Assembly (NCBI GenBank): GCA_047974565.1
Contig: JBKECN010000073.1
Span: 60,964-124,963 of the forward strand
From: JBDIAG01 sp047974565
GTDB taxonomy: Bacteria; Actinomycetota; Actinomycetes; Actinomycetales; CAWJMD01
Reading direction: 5' to 3'
Length of the DNA stretch: 64,000 nt
The position numbers were made by a program, and so were the translations under genes. Each line of letters opens with the position of its first letter. Within the stretch, counting starts at the first letter, position 1. Positions 43,102 to 51,502 of the stretch are shown in pieces. The notes under the pieces were generated by a model. The model worked only from the letters and a program-made list of their open reading frames with translations. It made no database searches and was not told the origin of the DNA.

Positions 43102-43731
43102 GTGCCACTCACTCCAGAAGACGTCATCAGCAAGACCTTCCAGGCAACCCGCTTCGCCGAGGGGTACAACCAGGACGAGGTGGATGACTTCCTGGACGAG
43201 GTCGTCAGCACGCTGCGTAGCCTCAACACCCAGATCGACGACCTCGAGTCGAAGGTCCGGATCAGCCAGTCCGAGGTCGAACGGCTGCAGTCCGAAGGCA
43301 CCGCCAGCGAGTCCGCCGCCGCGGTGTCCATGGCCAAGCCGGAGTCGTCCCCTGCTGAGTCCACGTCCATCATCGACGCGGGGATGGCTGGGCTCGCAGC
43401 GGGCACCGAGGGCGACGCCTCGTCCGCGGCAGGCATGCTGCTGCTGGCTCAACGACTGCACGACGAACACGTGCGCAACGGCCAGAACCAGCGTGACCAG
43501 TTGATCGCCGAGGCCCGAGCCCGCGCCGACAAGCTCATTGCCGACGCCGAGGAGAACCGCACATCGACCCTGTCGACCCTGGAACTCGAGCGCGATCAGT
43601 TGCAGAGTTTCATCGACGGGCTCCGGGTGCACGAGCAGGAGTACCGGGCGCGGATGCGGTCCTTCCTGCAGGCCCAGTTGTCCGACTTGGATTCCCAGCA
43701 GTCACTGGAGCCGGACGCAGCGCCCATCTGA
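43102..43731 (+). CDS. divIVA: Polar growth protein DivIVA (Wag31-like)
   Basis: 209 aa. The N-terminal lipid-binding domain is PLTPEDVISKTFQATRFAEGYNQDEVDDFLDEVVSTL (residues 2-38). A coiled coil, a flexible Ala/Ser/Glu linker (about 70-105) and a second long coiled coil (about 112-195) follow. In actinobacteria it gathers at curved membrane and directs polar wall synthesis. It lacks the longer Wag31 insert and is slightly short. GTG 43102 fits the family start. Confidence 0.95.
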   Translation: MPLTPEDVISKTFQATRFAEGYNQDEVDDFLDEVVSTLRSLNTQIDDLESKVRISQSEVERLQSEGTASESAAAVSMAKPESSPAESTSIIDAGMAGLAAGTEGDASSAAGMLLLAQRLHDEHVRNGQNQRDQLIAEARARADKLIADAEENRTSTLSTLELERDQLQSFIDGLRVHEQEYRARMRSFLQAQLSDLDSQQSLEPDAAPI

Positions 43732-43885
43732 GCCTCGGCCCGGGCATGCCGGTCGGTACGTCCGCGGCACCGCCTCGCTCCGCGACATGCCGGAGGCAGG
43801 CCTGCTCGCGCGCCTGGGAACTCGGTCAAGTAGCCTGCGCCCGTCAGAGGGATACCCAGACCCGCGGGTAACCGAAGGAGGCGCT

Positions 43886-44839
43886 GTGGCCGCAGCGAAG
43901 AAGCCCACGACCGTGGCCGGCCGGGCTACGGGCAAGGGCACCGCAGCAAAGAAGTCGCCGGCCACGGGCAGGTCGGTGGCCAAGAAGGCGGCTGGGGCCA
44001 CGAAGCGGGCAGTCGCGTCGTCCGCAGATTCCGCCCAGACGCCGACGGCGGTGAACGCGGCGGGGGGCGCCACGCGAGCGCGTACGGGCGGGAAGACGGT
44101 CGCCGCCAAAGCAGCTGCCAAGAAGGTTGCTGCCAAGAAGGTCGCTGCCGAGAAGTCATCGGCCCGCACGACGTCGGCCCGCAGGGCGTCCGCCCAGGAG
44201 TCGTCGGTCCAGGAGCCGTCCGCCCAGGAGTCGTCCGCGCAGCAGGCCGAGGGGAAGAACGCCGCGGCCCAGAAGGCAGCGCAGAAGAAGAGCCCGGCGA
44301 GGAAGAGCCCGGCGACCAAGGCGGCGGCGAAGAGATCGACGGCCAAGCGTTCGGCACCTGGCGCCGTTGCCAAGAAGCGCGCATCGGCTGCCAAGAAGAC
44401 GCGTACCGCGGGCTCGACAAACCAGGACGCAGGCGCCACCGCGACCTCATCCGGGGCACGTGCGAAAGTGCCGGAGGGCTGGAGCGCGGCCGATCTGGAG
44501 GAACTCCGCGAACTGTTGCTGCAGGCGAACCAGACGCTCGCGGCTGAGATCGCCGCCGTCACCGGAGAACTGGACGACCTGGCCGAGGATGCGGCGAACG
44601 CGGCCGGCGACGATCAGGCGGATACCGGCTCGCGAGCCTTCGAGCGAGACCAGGGCATGCAGGTCGTGGCCAACGCCCGAGAACTCATGGAGCAGAACAC
44701 CAGGGCATTGGAGCGGATGGATAAGGGCACCTACGGAATCTGCGAATCCTGCGGAAACACGATCCCGGCCGGCCGGCTCCGGGTGCACCCGGGAGCCACC
44801 TTGTGCGTGGCCTGCAAGTCCGCGCAGGAGCGGCGCTGA
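43886..44839 (+). CDS. DksA/TraR zinc-finger protein with histone-like Lys/Ala tail
   Basis: 317 aa. Residues 1-190 are an extremely Lys/Ala/Ser-rich region with repeats such as AAKKVAAKKVAA and SSVQEPSAQESSAQ, resembling the tails of actinobacterial HU (HupB) or histone H1. The C-terminal 120 residues form a DksA/TraR unit with a helical hairpin (WSAADLEELRELLLQANQTL onward). A C4 zinc finger follows, CESCGNTIPAGRLRVHPGATLCVACK. DksA proteins bind RNA polymerase in the secondary channel. The tail should bind DNA or RNA nonspecifically (inference). GTG 43886 follows AAGGAG, and TAGCCT at 43831-43836 may be its -10. Short-tailed homologues normally lie before lspA. Confidence 0.88.
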   Translation: MAAAKKPTTVAGRATGKGTAAKKSPATGRSVAKKAAGATKRAVASSADSAQTPTAVNAAGGATRARTGGKTVAAKAAAKKVAAKKVAAEKSSARTTSARRASAQESSVQEPSAQESSAQQAEGKNAAAQKAAQKKSPARKSPATKAAAKRSTAKRSAPGAVAKKRASAAKKTRTAGSTNQDAGATATSSGARAKVPEGWSAADLEELRELLLQANQTLAAEIAAVTGELDDLAEDAANAAGDDQADTGSRAFERDQGMQVVANARELMEQNTRALERMDKGTYGICESCGNTIPAGRLRVHPGATLCVACKSAQERR

Positions 44840-45615
44840 CCACCCCCGCGGGCTCCCGATCGCCGGCCGACAGGCCGGAGCGGGCCGCCCAAGTGTGGCT
44901 CGTCGGCGTCACCGTGCTCGCGTACGCCGCCGATCAGCTGTCCAAGCAGTGGGCCTTGTCGGCGCTGGACGACGGCGCCCGGCATCCGGTGCTCGGCGAC
45001 CTGCTGGGATTTCGACTCATCTTCAACCCCGGGGCGGCGCTGTCCTTCGGCGCGGGCAGCACGTGGATCTTCACCATCGTCGCCGTGGTCGTGGTGATCG
45101 CGGTCATCCGGCTGGCCCGTCGGCTGACGTCCCGGGTGTGGGCGACCACTCTCGGCCTGCTGTTGGCCGGGGCGTTGGGCAATCTCACCGACCGGCTGGT
45201 GCGTCCCCCCGGCTTCGGGCGCGGGCATGTCGTCGACTTCATCGACTATGGAGTGTTCATTGGCAATGTCGCAGACATCTGGATCGTCGGTGCCGCCTTC
45301 GCGATGATCGCGCTGAGCATCCGAGGGGTGCCGATCGGGCCGGCCGAGCCCGTGGTCGACCCGCCCGGCACGGTGACTCGCGAGTCGGCATCGGAGGCTG
45401 GCGCGTCGGAGTCGGTGTCGCCGGAGGCTGGCGCGTCGGAGGGTGAGTCATCGAAGCCTGCCGCACCCGGGTCCCGGTCACCCCGACCCGCCGACTCGGA
45501 CTCCAGTCGGTCCGATTCCTCCGGGGCGCGCGACCAGGGTGAGGAATCGGCTCCCGGCGCGCGAGAATCGGGGTCCGTAGAGCGAGAATCGGGGACGGAA
45601 GGGGATCAGCCATGA
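44803..45615 (+). CDS. lspA: Lipoprotein signal peptidase LspA with long Ser/Glu tail
   Basis: 270 aa against the usual 160-190. Four membrane helices are seen. The catalytic aspartates lie in GNLTDRL and in NVADIWIV, with VVDFIDYG between them. It cleaves prolipoprotein signal peptides. The final 90 residues are an acidic Ser/Glu/Ala tail with EAGASE repeats. The start is uncertain. GTG 44803 lies inside the dksA-like gene (37-nt overlap) with GGGAG 7 nt upstream. GTG 44893 begins at the first helix. The stop overlaps rluD as ATGA. Confidence 0.88.
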   Translation: MRGLQVRAGAALTTPAGSRSPADRPERAAQVWLVGVTVLAYAADQLSKQWALSALDDGARHPVLGDLLGFRLIFNPGAALSFGAGSTWIFTIVAVVVVIAVIRLARRLTSRVWATTLGLLLAGALGNLTDRLVRPPGFGRGHVVDFIDYGVFIGNVADIWIVGAAFAMIALSIRGVPIGPAEPVVDPPGTVTRESASEAGASESVSPEAGASEGESSKPAAPGSRSPRPADSDSSRSDSSGARDQGEESAPGARESGSVERESGTEGDQP

Positions 45616-46538
45616 CCCAACACCGAACCCTGATCATCCCCGATGGCCTGGACGGGGAACGAGCCGACGCGGGGCTGGCCCGGCTCCTGGGACTCTCCCG
45701 ATCGGCCGTGGCTGCCCTGGCCGCCGAGGGGGCGATCACCCGGGACGGGCGTGAGGTCGCCAAGTCCGAAAGGCTCGTCGGCGGGACGATCGTGGAGGTC
45801 GAACTGCCGACTGCCGCCGAGCCCGTCGCGGTCCCTGCCGAGCCGGTCGCCGGAATGCGCATCGTCCACGACGACGACGACATCGTCGTGGTGGACAAGC
45901 CGGTGGGCGTGGCCGCACATCCCAGCCCCGGCTGGACCGGCCCGACCGTCGTCGGGGGCCTGGCCGCCGCTGGATACCGGATCGCCACCTCGGGTGCCGC
46001 TGAGCGGCAGGGCATCGTGCACCGGCTCGACGTGGGAACCTCCGGACTCATGGTGGTGGCCAAGAGCGAGTACGCCTACACCGTCCTCAAGCGCGCCTTC
46101 CGGGAGCGCACCGTCGAGAAGACCTATCACGCCATCGTCCAGGGCCTGCCCGATCCGCTCTCCGGCACCATCGACGCCCCCATCGGGCGCCATCCCAGCG
46201 CTGATTACAAGTTCGCGGTGGTGAACGCCGGCAAGCCGTCCATCACCCATTACGAGGTGCTCGAAGCGTTCCGGGGCGCGAGCCTGGTGGAGGTGCACTT
46301 GGAGACTGGACGGACCCACCAGATCCGCGTGCACTTTGCCGCGCTTCGCCATCCGTGCGTCGGTGACCTCACCTACGGAGCCGACCCGACATTGGCCGCT
46401 CGCCTGGGGCTGAGCCGTCAGTGGCTGCATGCCTTCCGGCTCGGGTTCACGCACCCGGGCACGGACGAGTGGGTGGAGTTCGAGAGCGACTACCCGGACG
46501 ATCTGGACGCCGCGCTGGAGCGCTTGACCGCCGGGTAG
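45612..46538 (+). CDS. rluD: RluA/RluD-family 23S rRNA pseudouridine synthase
   Basis: 308 aa. An N-terminal S4-like RNA-binding domain (residues 10-75) precedes the synthase domain with HRLDVGTSGLMVVAKSE, holding the catalytic Asp. ETGRTHQIRVHFAALRHPCVGD is the family motif II. It converts uridines in rRNA, probably at RluD positions. The exact target is inferred from family and position after lspA. It is the last gene of the dcw-linked run and converges on tetR with a 22-nt gap. Confidence 0.9.
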   Translation: MTQHRTLIIPDGLDGERADAGLARLLGLSRSAVAALAAEGAITRDGREVAKSERLVGGTIVEVELPTAAEPVAVPAEPVAGMRIVHDDDDIVVVDKPVGVAAHPSPGWTGPTVVGGLAAAGYRIATSGAAERQGIVHRLDVGTSGLMVVAKSEYAYTVLKRAFRERTVEKTYHAIVQGLPDPLSGTIDAPIGRHPSADYKFAVVNAGKPSITHYEVLEAFRGASLVEVHLETGRTHQIRVHFAALRHPCVGDLTYGADPTLAARLGLSRQWLHAFRLGFTHPGTDEWVEFESDYPDDLDAALERLTAG

Positions 46539-46560
46539 GGCTGTGCGAGCCGTAGTCGGC

Positions 46561-47286
46561 TCATGGGCGGGGGGCGTCGCTGAGCCCCAGGGCGTCGGCG
46601 TGGGAGTCCACCAGGGCCGCATAGAGTTCGTCCGCGGGGGTGAAGGTGCCCACGAAGTGACCGCCCAACTCGAGGGTGAGAGCGCCGATGAGCTGGCTGA
46701 AGGCGGCGGCGAAGGCGAGGACCTGGTGCGGTGTGGGGGTGCCCGTCCGCTCGCTCGCGACGGGGGCGGCGCCGGCGCCACCGCTGTCGAAAAGCTCTGC
46801 GGCTGTTGATAACTGGCGGGCGAGCAAGCTCGGTAGCTGCGCCTCGGCGGGGACCCTGCCGGCCACTGCGACAGACATCAGAACGGCGACCACCCGGGCG
46901 GCAGGCGCGATTGTGCGCTCCGGTGCGGTGTAGGCGGGGATGGGTGAACCGTAGATCAGCGCGAACCGGTGCGGGGCGTCCACGGCCCACTCCCGCAGGG
47001 TCAGGGCGGCCCGGATCCAGGCCTGCCGGTCGGTGGCTTCCTGGCAGCTCGCGGTGCCGAGTCGCTCGGCGAGGTCCTCGTAGGCGTCCACGATCAGGTC
47101 GGTGACCAGGTCGTCACGGCTGGGGTAGTAGCGGTAGACGGCGCTGGACACCAGATTGAGTTCGCGGGCGATGGCCCGCAACGACAACTCGCCCGCTCCC
47201 GACGTGGCCAGCTGACCGAGCGCCAGGTCCTTGATCCGGCGGGTTGTCTCCACGCGTGCGCGTTGCCTCGGCGTCAGTCCATCCAT
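46561..47286 (-). CDS. TetR-family transcriptional regulator
   Basis: 241 aa. The helix-turn-helix is ELSLRAIARELNLVSSAVYRYYPSRDDLVTDLI (about residues 34-67). The rest is a helical ligand domain with a FALIYGSPIPAY segment seen in the TetR_C_33 type. ATG 47286 is chosen because GGAGG lies 8 nt upstream. It is divergent from a membrane protein gene, with repeated operator-like sites between. It is likely a repressor of both genes. Confidence 0.88.
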   Translation of the reverse strand: MDGLTPRQRARVETTRRIKDLALGQLATSGAGELSLRAIARELNLVSSAVYRYYPSRDDLVTDLIVDAYEDLAERLGTASCQEATDRQAWIRAALTLREWAVDAPHRFALIYGSPIPAYTAPERTIAPAARVVAVLMSVAVAGRVPAEAQLPSLLARQLSTAAELFDSGGAGAAPVASERTGTPTPHQVLAFAAAFSQLIGALTLELGGHFVGTFTPADELYAALVDSHADALGLSDAPRP

Positions 47287-47318
47287 GTCCCGATCCTCCC
47301 ACATTAAAGATCGTCAGT

Positions 47319-47393
47319 CTCTCTAGAGAGCAGTGATCTTGCTTTCCGGAGATCTCTGTGTCAGAGTCTCTCTCATTCGAGAGCAGTGCTCTC
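47319..47393. promoter_or_regulatory. Repeated TetR operator-like palindromes
   Basis: GAGAGCAGTGCTCTC (47379-47393) is a perfect palindrome around a central G. GAGAGCAGTGATCTT (47326-47340) matches it at 13 of 15 positions and overlaps a 12-bp palindrome CTCTCTAGAGAG (47319-47330). The copies are 53 bp apart in the divergent gap, ideal for a TetR dimer acting on both promoters. Confidence 0.7.
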
Positions 47394-47415
47394 ACTAGTG
47401 AATGGAGATTCCAGA

Positions 47416-48177
47416 ATGCAGTCATCCGTACAACACCACGACCTTGGGTCTGCGTGGCACCAGGAGGCGCGCATGCGCCGAACGGAGCGGGCTGCGCAGC
47501 GGTTGCGTGCCGGCGCCGGCCTGGGTGCGCGGCTGCGGCGCGTTGCAGCGCCGGCCCTCATCGCCGGTTCGGGTATCGCCCTCGCGGCCTATCCGGTCGT
47601 GCGTCCGAGGGCTCGCGAGGTAGGCCTGAGCGGGGCAGAGGCCTTTGCCGGCAACGCCTGGCTGATCGCCCACTGCCTGGGGATGGTCGGCTTTGTGCTG
47701 CTGGCCTTCGGCCTGCGGGCTCTGGCTGATGCGGAGCCCACGTGGTGGCTCGGGCGTCCGGTCCGCGAAGCCGAGACTCGGGGCTGGCTCGCGGTGGCGC
47801 TGCTGTTGCCCTACTACGGGGCAGAGGCGTTCGCCCTCAATGTCGCGGGACGTCACGCTGTGGCGGTCGGCGATGTGACGGCTTTGGAGGCGCTGGTCGG
47901 CTTTCGATTCGCGCCGGTTGAACTTGTCACCTTCGGCATGGGTCTGCTGGCTCTGGCGATGGTGGGCGGTCGGCTGATCCTTGGGGCCTGGGCGTCGGGA
48001 ACTCTTGGCCGCACCGGTGGCATCCTGGCCGGCCTCGGGCTGCTCACCTATCTGCCGCAGTTCTTCACCCCGATGCCGGTGCGCATCGCGCACGGCGTCG
48101 TCCTCGGGACGGGCCTGTGCCTGCTTGCGTGGACGATGTGGACTGAACGCGCCGGCGCTGACATGGCTGCCCGCTGA
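47416..48177 (+). CDS. Polytopic membrane protein beside TetR
   Basis: 253 aa with about six hydrophobic segments (near 60-80, 98-120, 138-160, 170-190, 202-222 and 228-245). The first 45 residues are basic and cytoplasmic. I do not recognise the family with certainty. It loosely resembles DUF4386-type proteins. ATG 47416 is chosen for GGAG 8 nt upstream. Upstream GTG codons at 47386 and 47398 would fall within or beside the operator. It is probably induced when the TetR ligand is present, for example as a transporter or resistance protein, but that is a guess. Confidence 0.65.
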   Translation: MQSSVQHHDLGSAWHQEARMRRTERAAQRLRAGAGLGARLRRVAAPALIAGSGIALAAYPVVRPRAREVGLSGAEAFAGNAWLIAHCLGMVGFVLLAFGLRALADAEPTWWLGRPVREAETRGWLAVALLLPYYGAEAFALNVAGRHAVAVGDVTALEALVGFRFAPVELVTFGMGLLALAMVGGRLILGAWASGTLGRTGGILAGLGLLTYLPQFFTPMPVRIAHGVVLGTGLCLLAWTMWTERAGADMAAR

Positions 48178-48500
48178 CTCCTGGCGAGGGCGGACGGCGG
48201 CACTGTCATGGACGGCAATGTCCCGGGCGGTGAGCATCAGGTCGGGCAGGCCGCGCGTCGATTGTGACGGGATGGGAGCGCCGGTCCCCGGGGCAGCCGG
48301 TATTCGGTAGTCGGCGATGCGTCGCAGGTCCGCAGTGCGCCGGTCCCGGGACGTCCGGCACTCGGGGGCGGCGTGATCGCCTGTCTCCGGCCTCGCTGGC
48401 TTCCCCATCTGAGGTAGCGGCCTGGCTGCTGCGTGCCCATGGCGGCTGCCTTGGTCCTCACCGGTGGGGGCATCACAGGGGCATTGTCAGTGCTCGTTGG

Positions 48501-48506
48501 TACGTT
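48501..48506 (+). promoter_or_regulatory. -10 box of a probably leaderless HNH-gene transcript
   Basis: TACGTT, 6 nt, then ATG 48513, with no Shine-Dalgarno. The 335-nt gap 48178-48512 shows nothing else recognisable. Confidence 0.5.
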
Positions 48507-48512
48507 TGTTCT

Positions 48513-51251
48513 ATGAGATTGGGACAGGGTCCGGACGATGAGTTCCCCTCCGGCGTGGCTTCGGCGGAGGGGTCATGGTGGGCGGTGCCCGGGTGTGATC
48601 GCCCGATGCCTGACCCCGGTGCTGGTCCCAATCCAGGTGCTGGTCTCAGTCCAGGTGCTGATCCCCGCGCGGAGGGTGATTGTCTGGCCGGAGCCACGCA
48701 CCCGGTTGCGGTGGCGTTGGCGAGTGCGCTGGATGCGGTGGATGCGCTGGCGGGCGGCGTACGCGCGGGGTTGGGTGGCCTGAGTGAGGTGCAACTGGAG
48801 CGGGTGCTGGTGGGGGTGCATCGGGTGGCCGCGCGAGTGGAGGCGGTCCGGTTGGGCGTGGTGCGGGCTGGGGTGGCCCGCGAGCCCGACACCGCCCGGG
48901 GGCGCGGCGGTCGCACCCGCTCGGTGTTGACCGGGCCCGAATGTCGCCGTGATTCAGGTCGGGCGCGTGCTGATCTGCGGGCTGCTGCGTTGCTGGACCC
49001 GGTGGACGGGGTGTTGCGGCAGTTTGGTGCGGCGCTGGCGGCCGGCGAGATCAGTGCCGCTCATGTGGAGGTCGCTCGTCGAACTGTGGCCAAACTCCCT
49101 GCACGAGTGTTGGCGGAGCACCGTGACCAGGTGGACGCGTTGCTGACCGAGCATGCGCGGTCCTGGTCTGCAGGTGAGTGCGCGAAGCTGGCCGCGCATC
49201 TGGTGGATGTGCTGGATCCGGACCGGGCTGACAGGTTGTACCGGCAGGCGTGTGAACGTCGCGCGTTGAGTGTGGTCCAGGACAGTGCCGGGATCACGTT
49301 GCTGCGCGGGCAACTGGATCCGGCCAACGCGGCCATCTTCACAACTGTGTTGGATCATCTGCTGGCCCTCGACCACGCCCTCCCCGACGCCCGCGACGCC
49401 AACGGCCGTGACGCCAACGACAGCGATCCGGGCCCGGGCGAGGCAGCCGCCAGCCACGACGGCGGCGACGAACTGGTCCAGCGCGATGAGGACGGTGCGG
49501 AGACCGGCGGCGCCGATCCTGACCCTGACCCAGATATCGCCCCCAACCCCGATGCCGCGGCCGATCCCGGACCCCAAGTTGCGGCTGAGTCTGGCGACAG
49601 CGGCGCCCGTGATGGCGCTGGGGTGGAGTTGCGGTCGTTGGCTCAGCGTCGTGCGGATGCCCTGGTCCGGATGGCGCAACTGGCGGCTGAGCATCTCGCC
49701 CTGGTCTCCGGCCCGGACGGGCTGCCCAGCTCCGACGGCCCCGGTGGGGTGATCAATCAGCGGCCTGCCCGAAGTGTCCCTCACATCAGCGTCACTCTGA
49801 CCGGTACCACCGGAACGAGCCCAGCGGAGCCGGACCCAACCGCACCTGGCACGAGCCCAGTCGCACCCGAACCTGCCGGCGCCGCCGAACCCGATGCCGC
49901 GAGTGGTGCCCGGTTCGGCGACGCTGGCCCAGCCGGGCCCGCCGCTGGTGGCCGCGCTGAACCACACGCTGCAGGTGGTAGCGAACACTGCGATAGCCAG
50001 GATGAGTTCGCTCCCGCTGGCAGCGTCGAACCCGACGCCGCGGGTGGTGCCCGGTTTGGCGGCGCTGGCCCTGACGTGTCCTCCGCCGGTGGTGCCGATC
50101 GTCGCCGCCCCGGTGACGCCAAACCCGACCCCGGTTGCTCTGCCGAAACCGTCGGCGCTGGCACTGCCGAGACTGGCCACGCGGGCGCCCCTGAACGGGA
50201 CTTCGCCCGTGGACACGCTCACCGACCCGCTGGCGGCGAGGCGCCCCAGTCCGGCGCCGATCCGTGCGCCGCCACCCACAGCGACCCCACTGCCCACGAT
50301 CCCGACGACAGGAGGCATCGCGCAGAACGAGAACGAGAACGAGACCAGCCGCCGCGGGAGGGTCCCCAGGTTGGCGACCAGCCCGGCGCGCCGCACGATC
50401 GTGACCACGCGCCCCCACCCGCGGGACGGGCCGCACCGACAGCAAGCGCACTCACTTCCGGGGAAGCACCCTGCACCCCGGGGGGCGGCGCGCCCTGTGC
50501 CCCGGACTCGCCCACGGCCTGGGACTCACGCACGGCCCCGGACTTGCCCACGGCCTGGGACTCACGCACGGCCCCGGACTTGCCCACGGCCTGGGACTCA
50601 CGCACGGCCCCGGACGCGCCTACGGCCTGGGACTCACGCACGGCCCCGGACGCGCCCACGCCCTGGGGCTCGCCGCCCGAGTGGGGCTCGCCGCCCGAGT
50701 GGGGCTCACCGACCGAGTGGGTCAGGCCGACCGAGTGGGTCGCCACCGGACCCGACGGCCGACCGATTCCCGCCAGCATGCTTGCCCTGCTCCTGTGTGA
50801 CGCGGTCCTGGACCGGATCACCTGTCAGCGCACCGGACGCGTGTTGTCCATGCACACCGCCGGGCGGCTGGCGACCCCGGCACAGACTGCGGCGGTGGCC
50901 GCCCGAGACGGCGGGTGCGTCTTCCCGGGGTGCGCCGCACCCGCATCGATCTGCCATGTCCACCACGTCCGATTCTGGTCCCAGGGCGGACCCACCCACG
51001 TGGACAACCTCGCCCTCCTCTGCTGGCGTCACCATCAGCAGATCCACCAGGACGCCCACCCCGGCACTCCCCAGGGAACGGGGTGGCACCTGATCATGCG
51101 TGACGGACTGCCCTACGCGATCCCACCCGCACACGTCGACCCCGCCCAGCGCCCACGCAGCAACACTCTGCGTGCGGCCATCAGGCAGACTCGCTCCACC
51201 GCAGCCCAGCTCGCCCTGCCCGTCGCCTCACGAGGCCATCCACCACCCTGA
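48513..51251 (+). CDS. DUF222 and HNH endonuclease-like protein, expanded by repeats
   Basis: 912 aa, where relatives are 400-600. The DUF222 domain covers about residues 60-330 (VAARVEAVRLGVVRAG, GAALAAGEISAAHVEVARRTVAKLP). The HNH motif is C-x2-C-like at CVFPGCAAPASICHVHHVRFWSQGGPTHVDNLALLCWRHHQQIHQ (about 805-850). Between them are some 400 low-complexity residues rich in Ala/Pro/Asp/Gly, ending in 12-aa repeats (PTAWDSRTAPDL) and 6-aa repeats (GSPPEW). This family (13E12-like) is multicopy in actinobacteria and its role is unsure. The frame stays open across the insert. A frame upstream of ATG 48513 is open to 48264 but lacks family content. Confidence 0.85.
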   Translation: MRLGQGPDDEFPSGVASAEGSWWAVPGCDRPMPDPGAGPNPGAGLSPGADPRAEGDCLAGATHPVAVALASALDAVDALAGGVRAGLGGLSEVQLERVLVGVHRVAARVEAVRLGVVRAGVAREPDTARGRGGRTRSVLTGPECRRDSGRARADLRAAALLDPVDGVLRQFGAALAAGEISAAHVEVARRTVAKLPARVLAEHRDQVDALLTEHARSWSAGECAKLAAHLVDVLDPDRADRLYRQACERRALSVVQDSAGITLLRGQLDPANAAIFTTVLDHLLALDHALPDARDANGRDANDSDPGPGEAAASHDGGDELVQRDEDGAETGGADPDPDPDIAPNPDAAADPGPQVAAESGDSGARDGAGVELRSLAQRRADALVRMAQLAAEHLALVSGPDGLPSSDGPGGVINQRPARSVPHISVTLTGTTGTSPAEPDPTAPGTSPVAPEPAGAAEPDAASGARFGDAGPAGPAAGGRAEPHAAGGSEHCDSQDEFAPAGSVEPDAAGGARFGGAGPDVSSAGGADRRRPGDAKPDPGCSAETVGAGTAETGHAGAPERDFARGHAHRPAGGEAPQSGADPCAATHSDPTAHDPDDRRHRAERERERDQPPREGPQVGDQPGAPHDRDHAPPPAGRAAPTASALTSGEAPCTPGGGAPCAPDSPTAWDSRTAPDLPTAWDSRTAPDLPTAWDSRTAPDAPTAWDSRTAPDAPTPWGSPPEWGSPPEWGSPTEWVRPTEWVATGPDGRPIPASMLALLLCDAVLDRITCQRTGRVLSMHTAGRLATPAQTAAVAARDGGCVFPGCAAPASICHVHHVRFWSQGGPTHVDNLALLCWRHHQQIHQDAHPGTPQGTGWHLIMRDGLPYAIPPAHVDPAQRPRSNTLRAAIRQTRSTAAQLALPVASRGHPPP
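50511..50654 (+). repeat. Four 36-bp tandem repeats inside the HNH gene
   Basis: Units at 50511, 50547, 50583 and 50619 encode the 12-residue repeat PTAWDSRTAPD(L/A) and differ at three sites or fewer. 18-bp units encoding GSPPEW follow directly to about 50740. The unit is a multiple of 3, so the frame is kept. Confidence 0.9.
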
Positions 51252-51502
51252 GCGCAGGCTCCTCACCAATGGCTGGGTGATCCGTGTCCACCTCCCGCGG
51301 CGGCGAGGCCCAGGCTGCCGAGCGCGACGACCCGTGTCCCCGTGGCCTGGTGTGTCCTGGTGTCCCCTCGTACCGAGAGCCTTGCTGCGGCGTCCCGCGT
51401 CTGCGCGAGGGGCGTACTCCGCGTTGTGTTCGCCCACGAGTTGCAGGCCTGCGAGAGCGAGAGAGCTGGGCCTGCGTACGGGCGAGGCCGGGCTCCCTGC
51501 CA

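Noticed and set aside
48513..51251. Homing endonuclease or intein within a host gene
   Set aside because: The HNH motif belongs to a DUF222 protein with its own start. No split host gene or intein splice motifs flank it.
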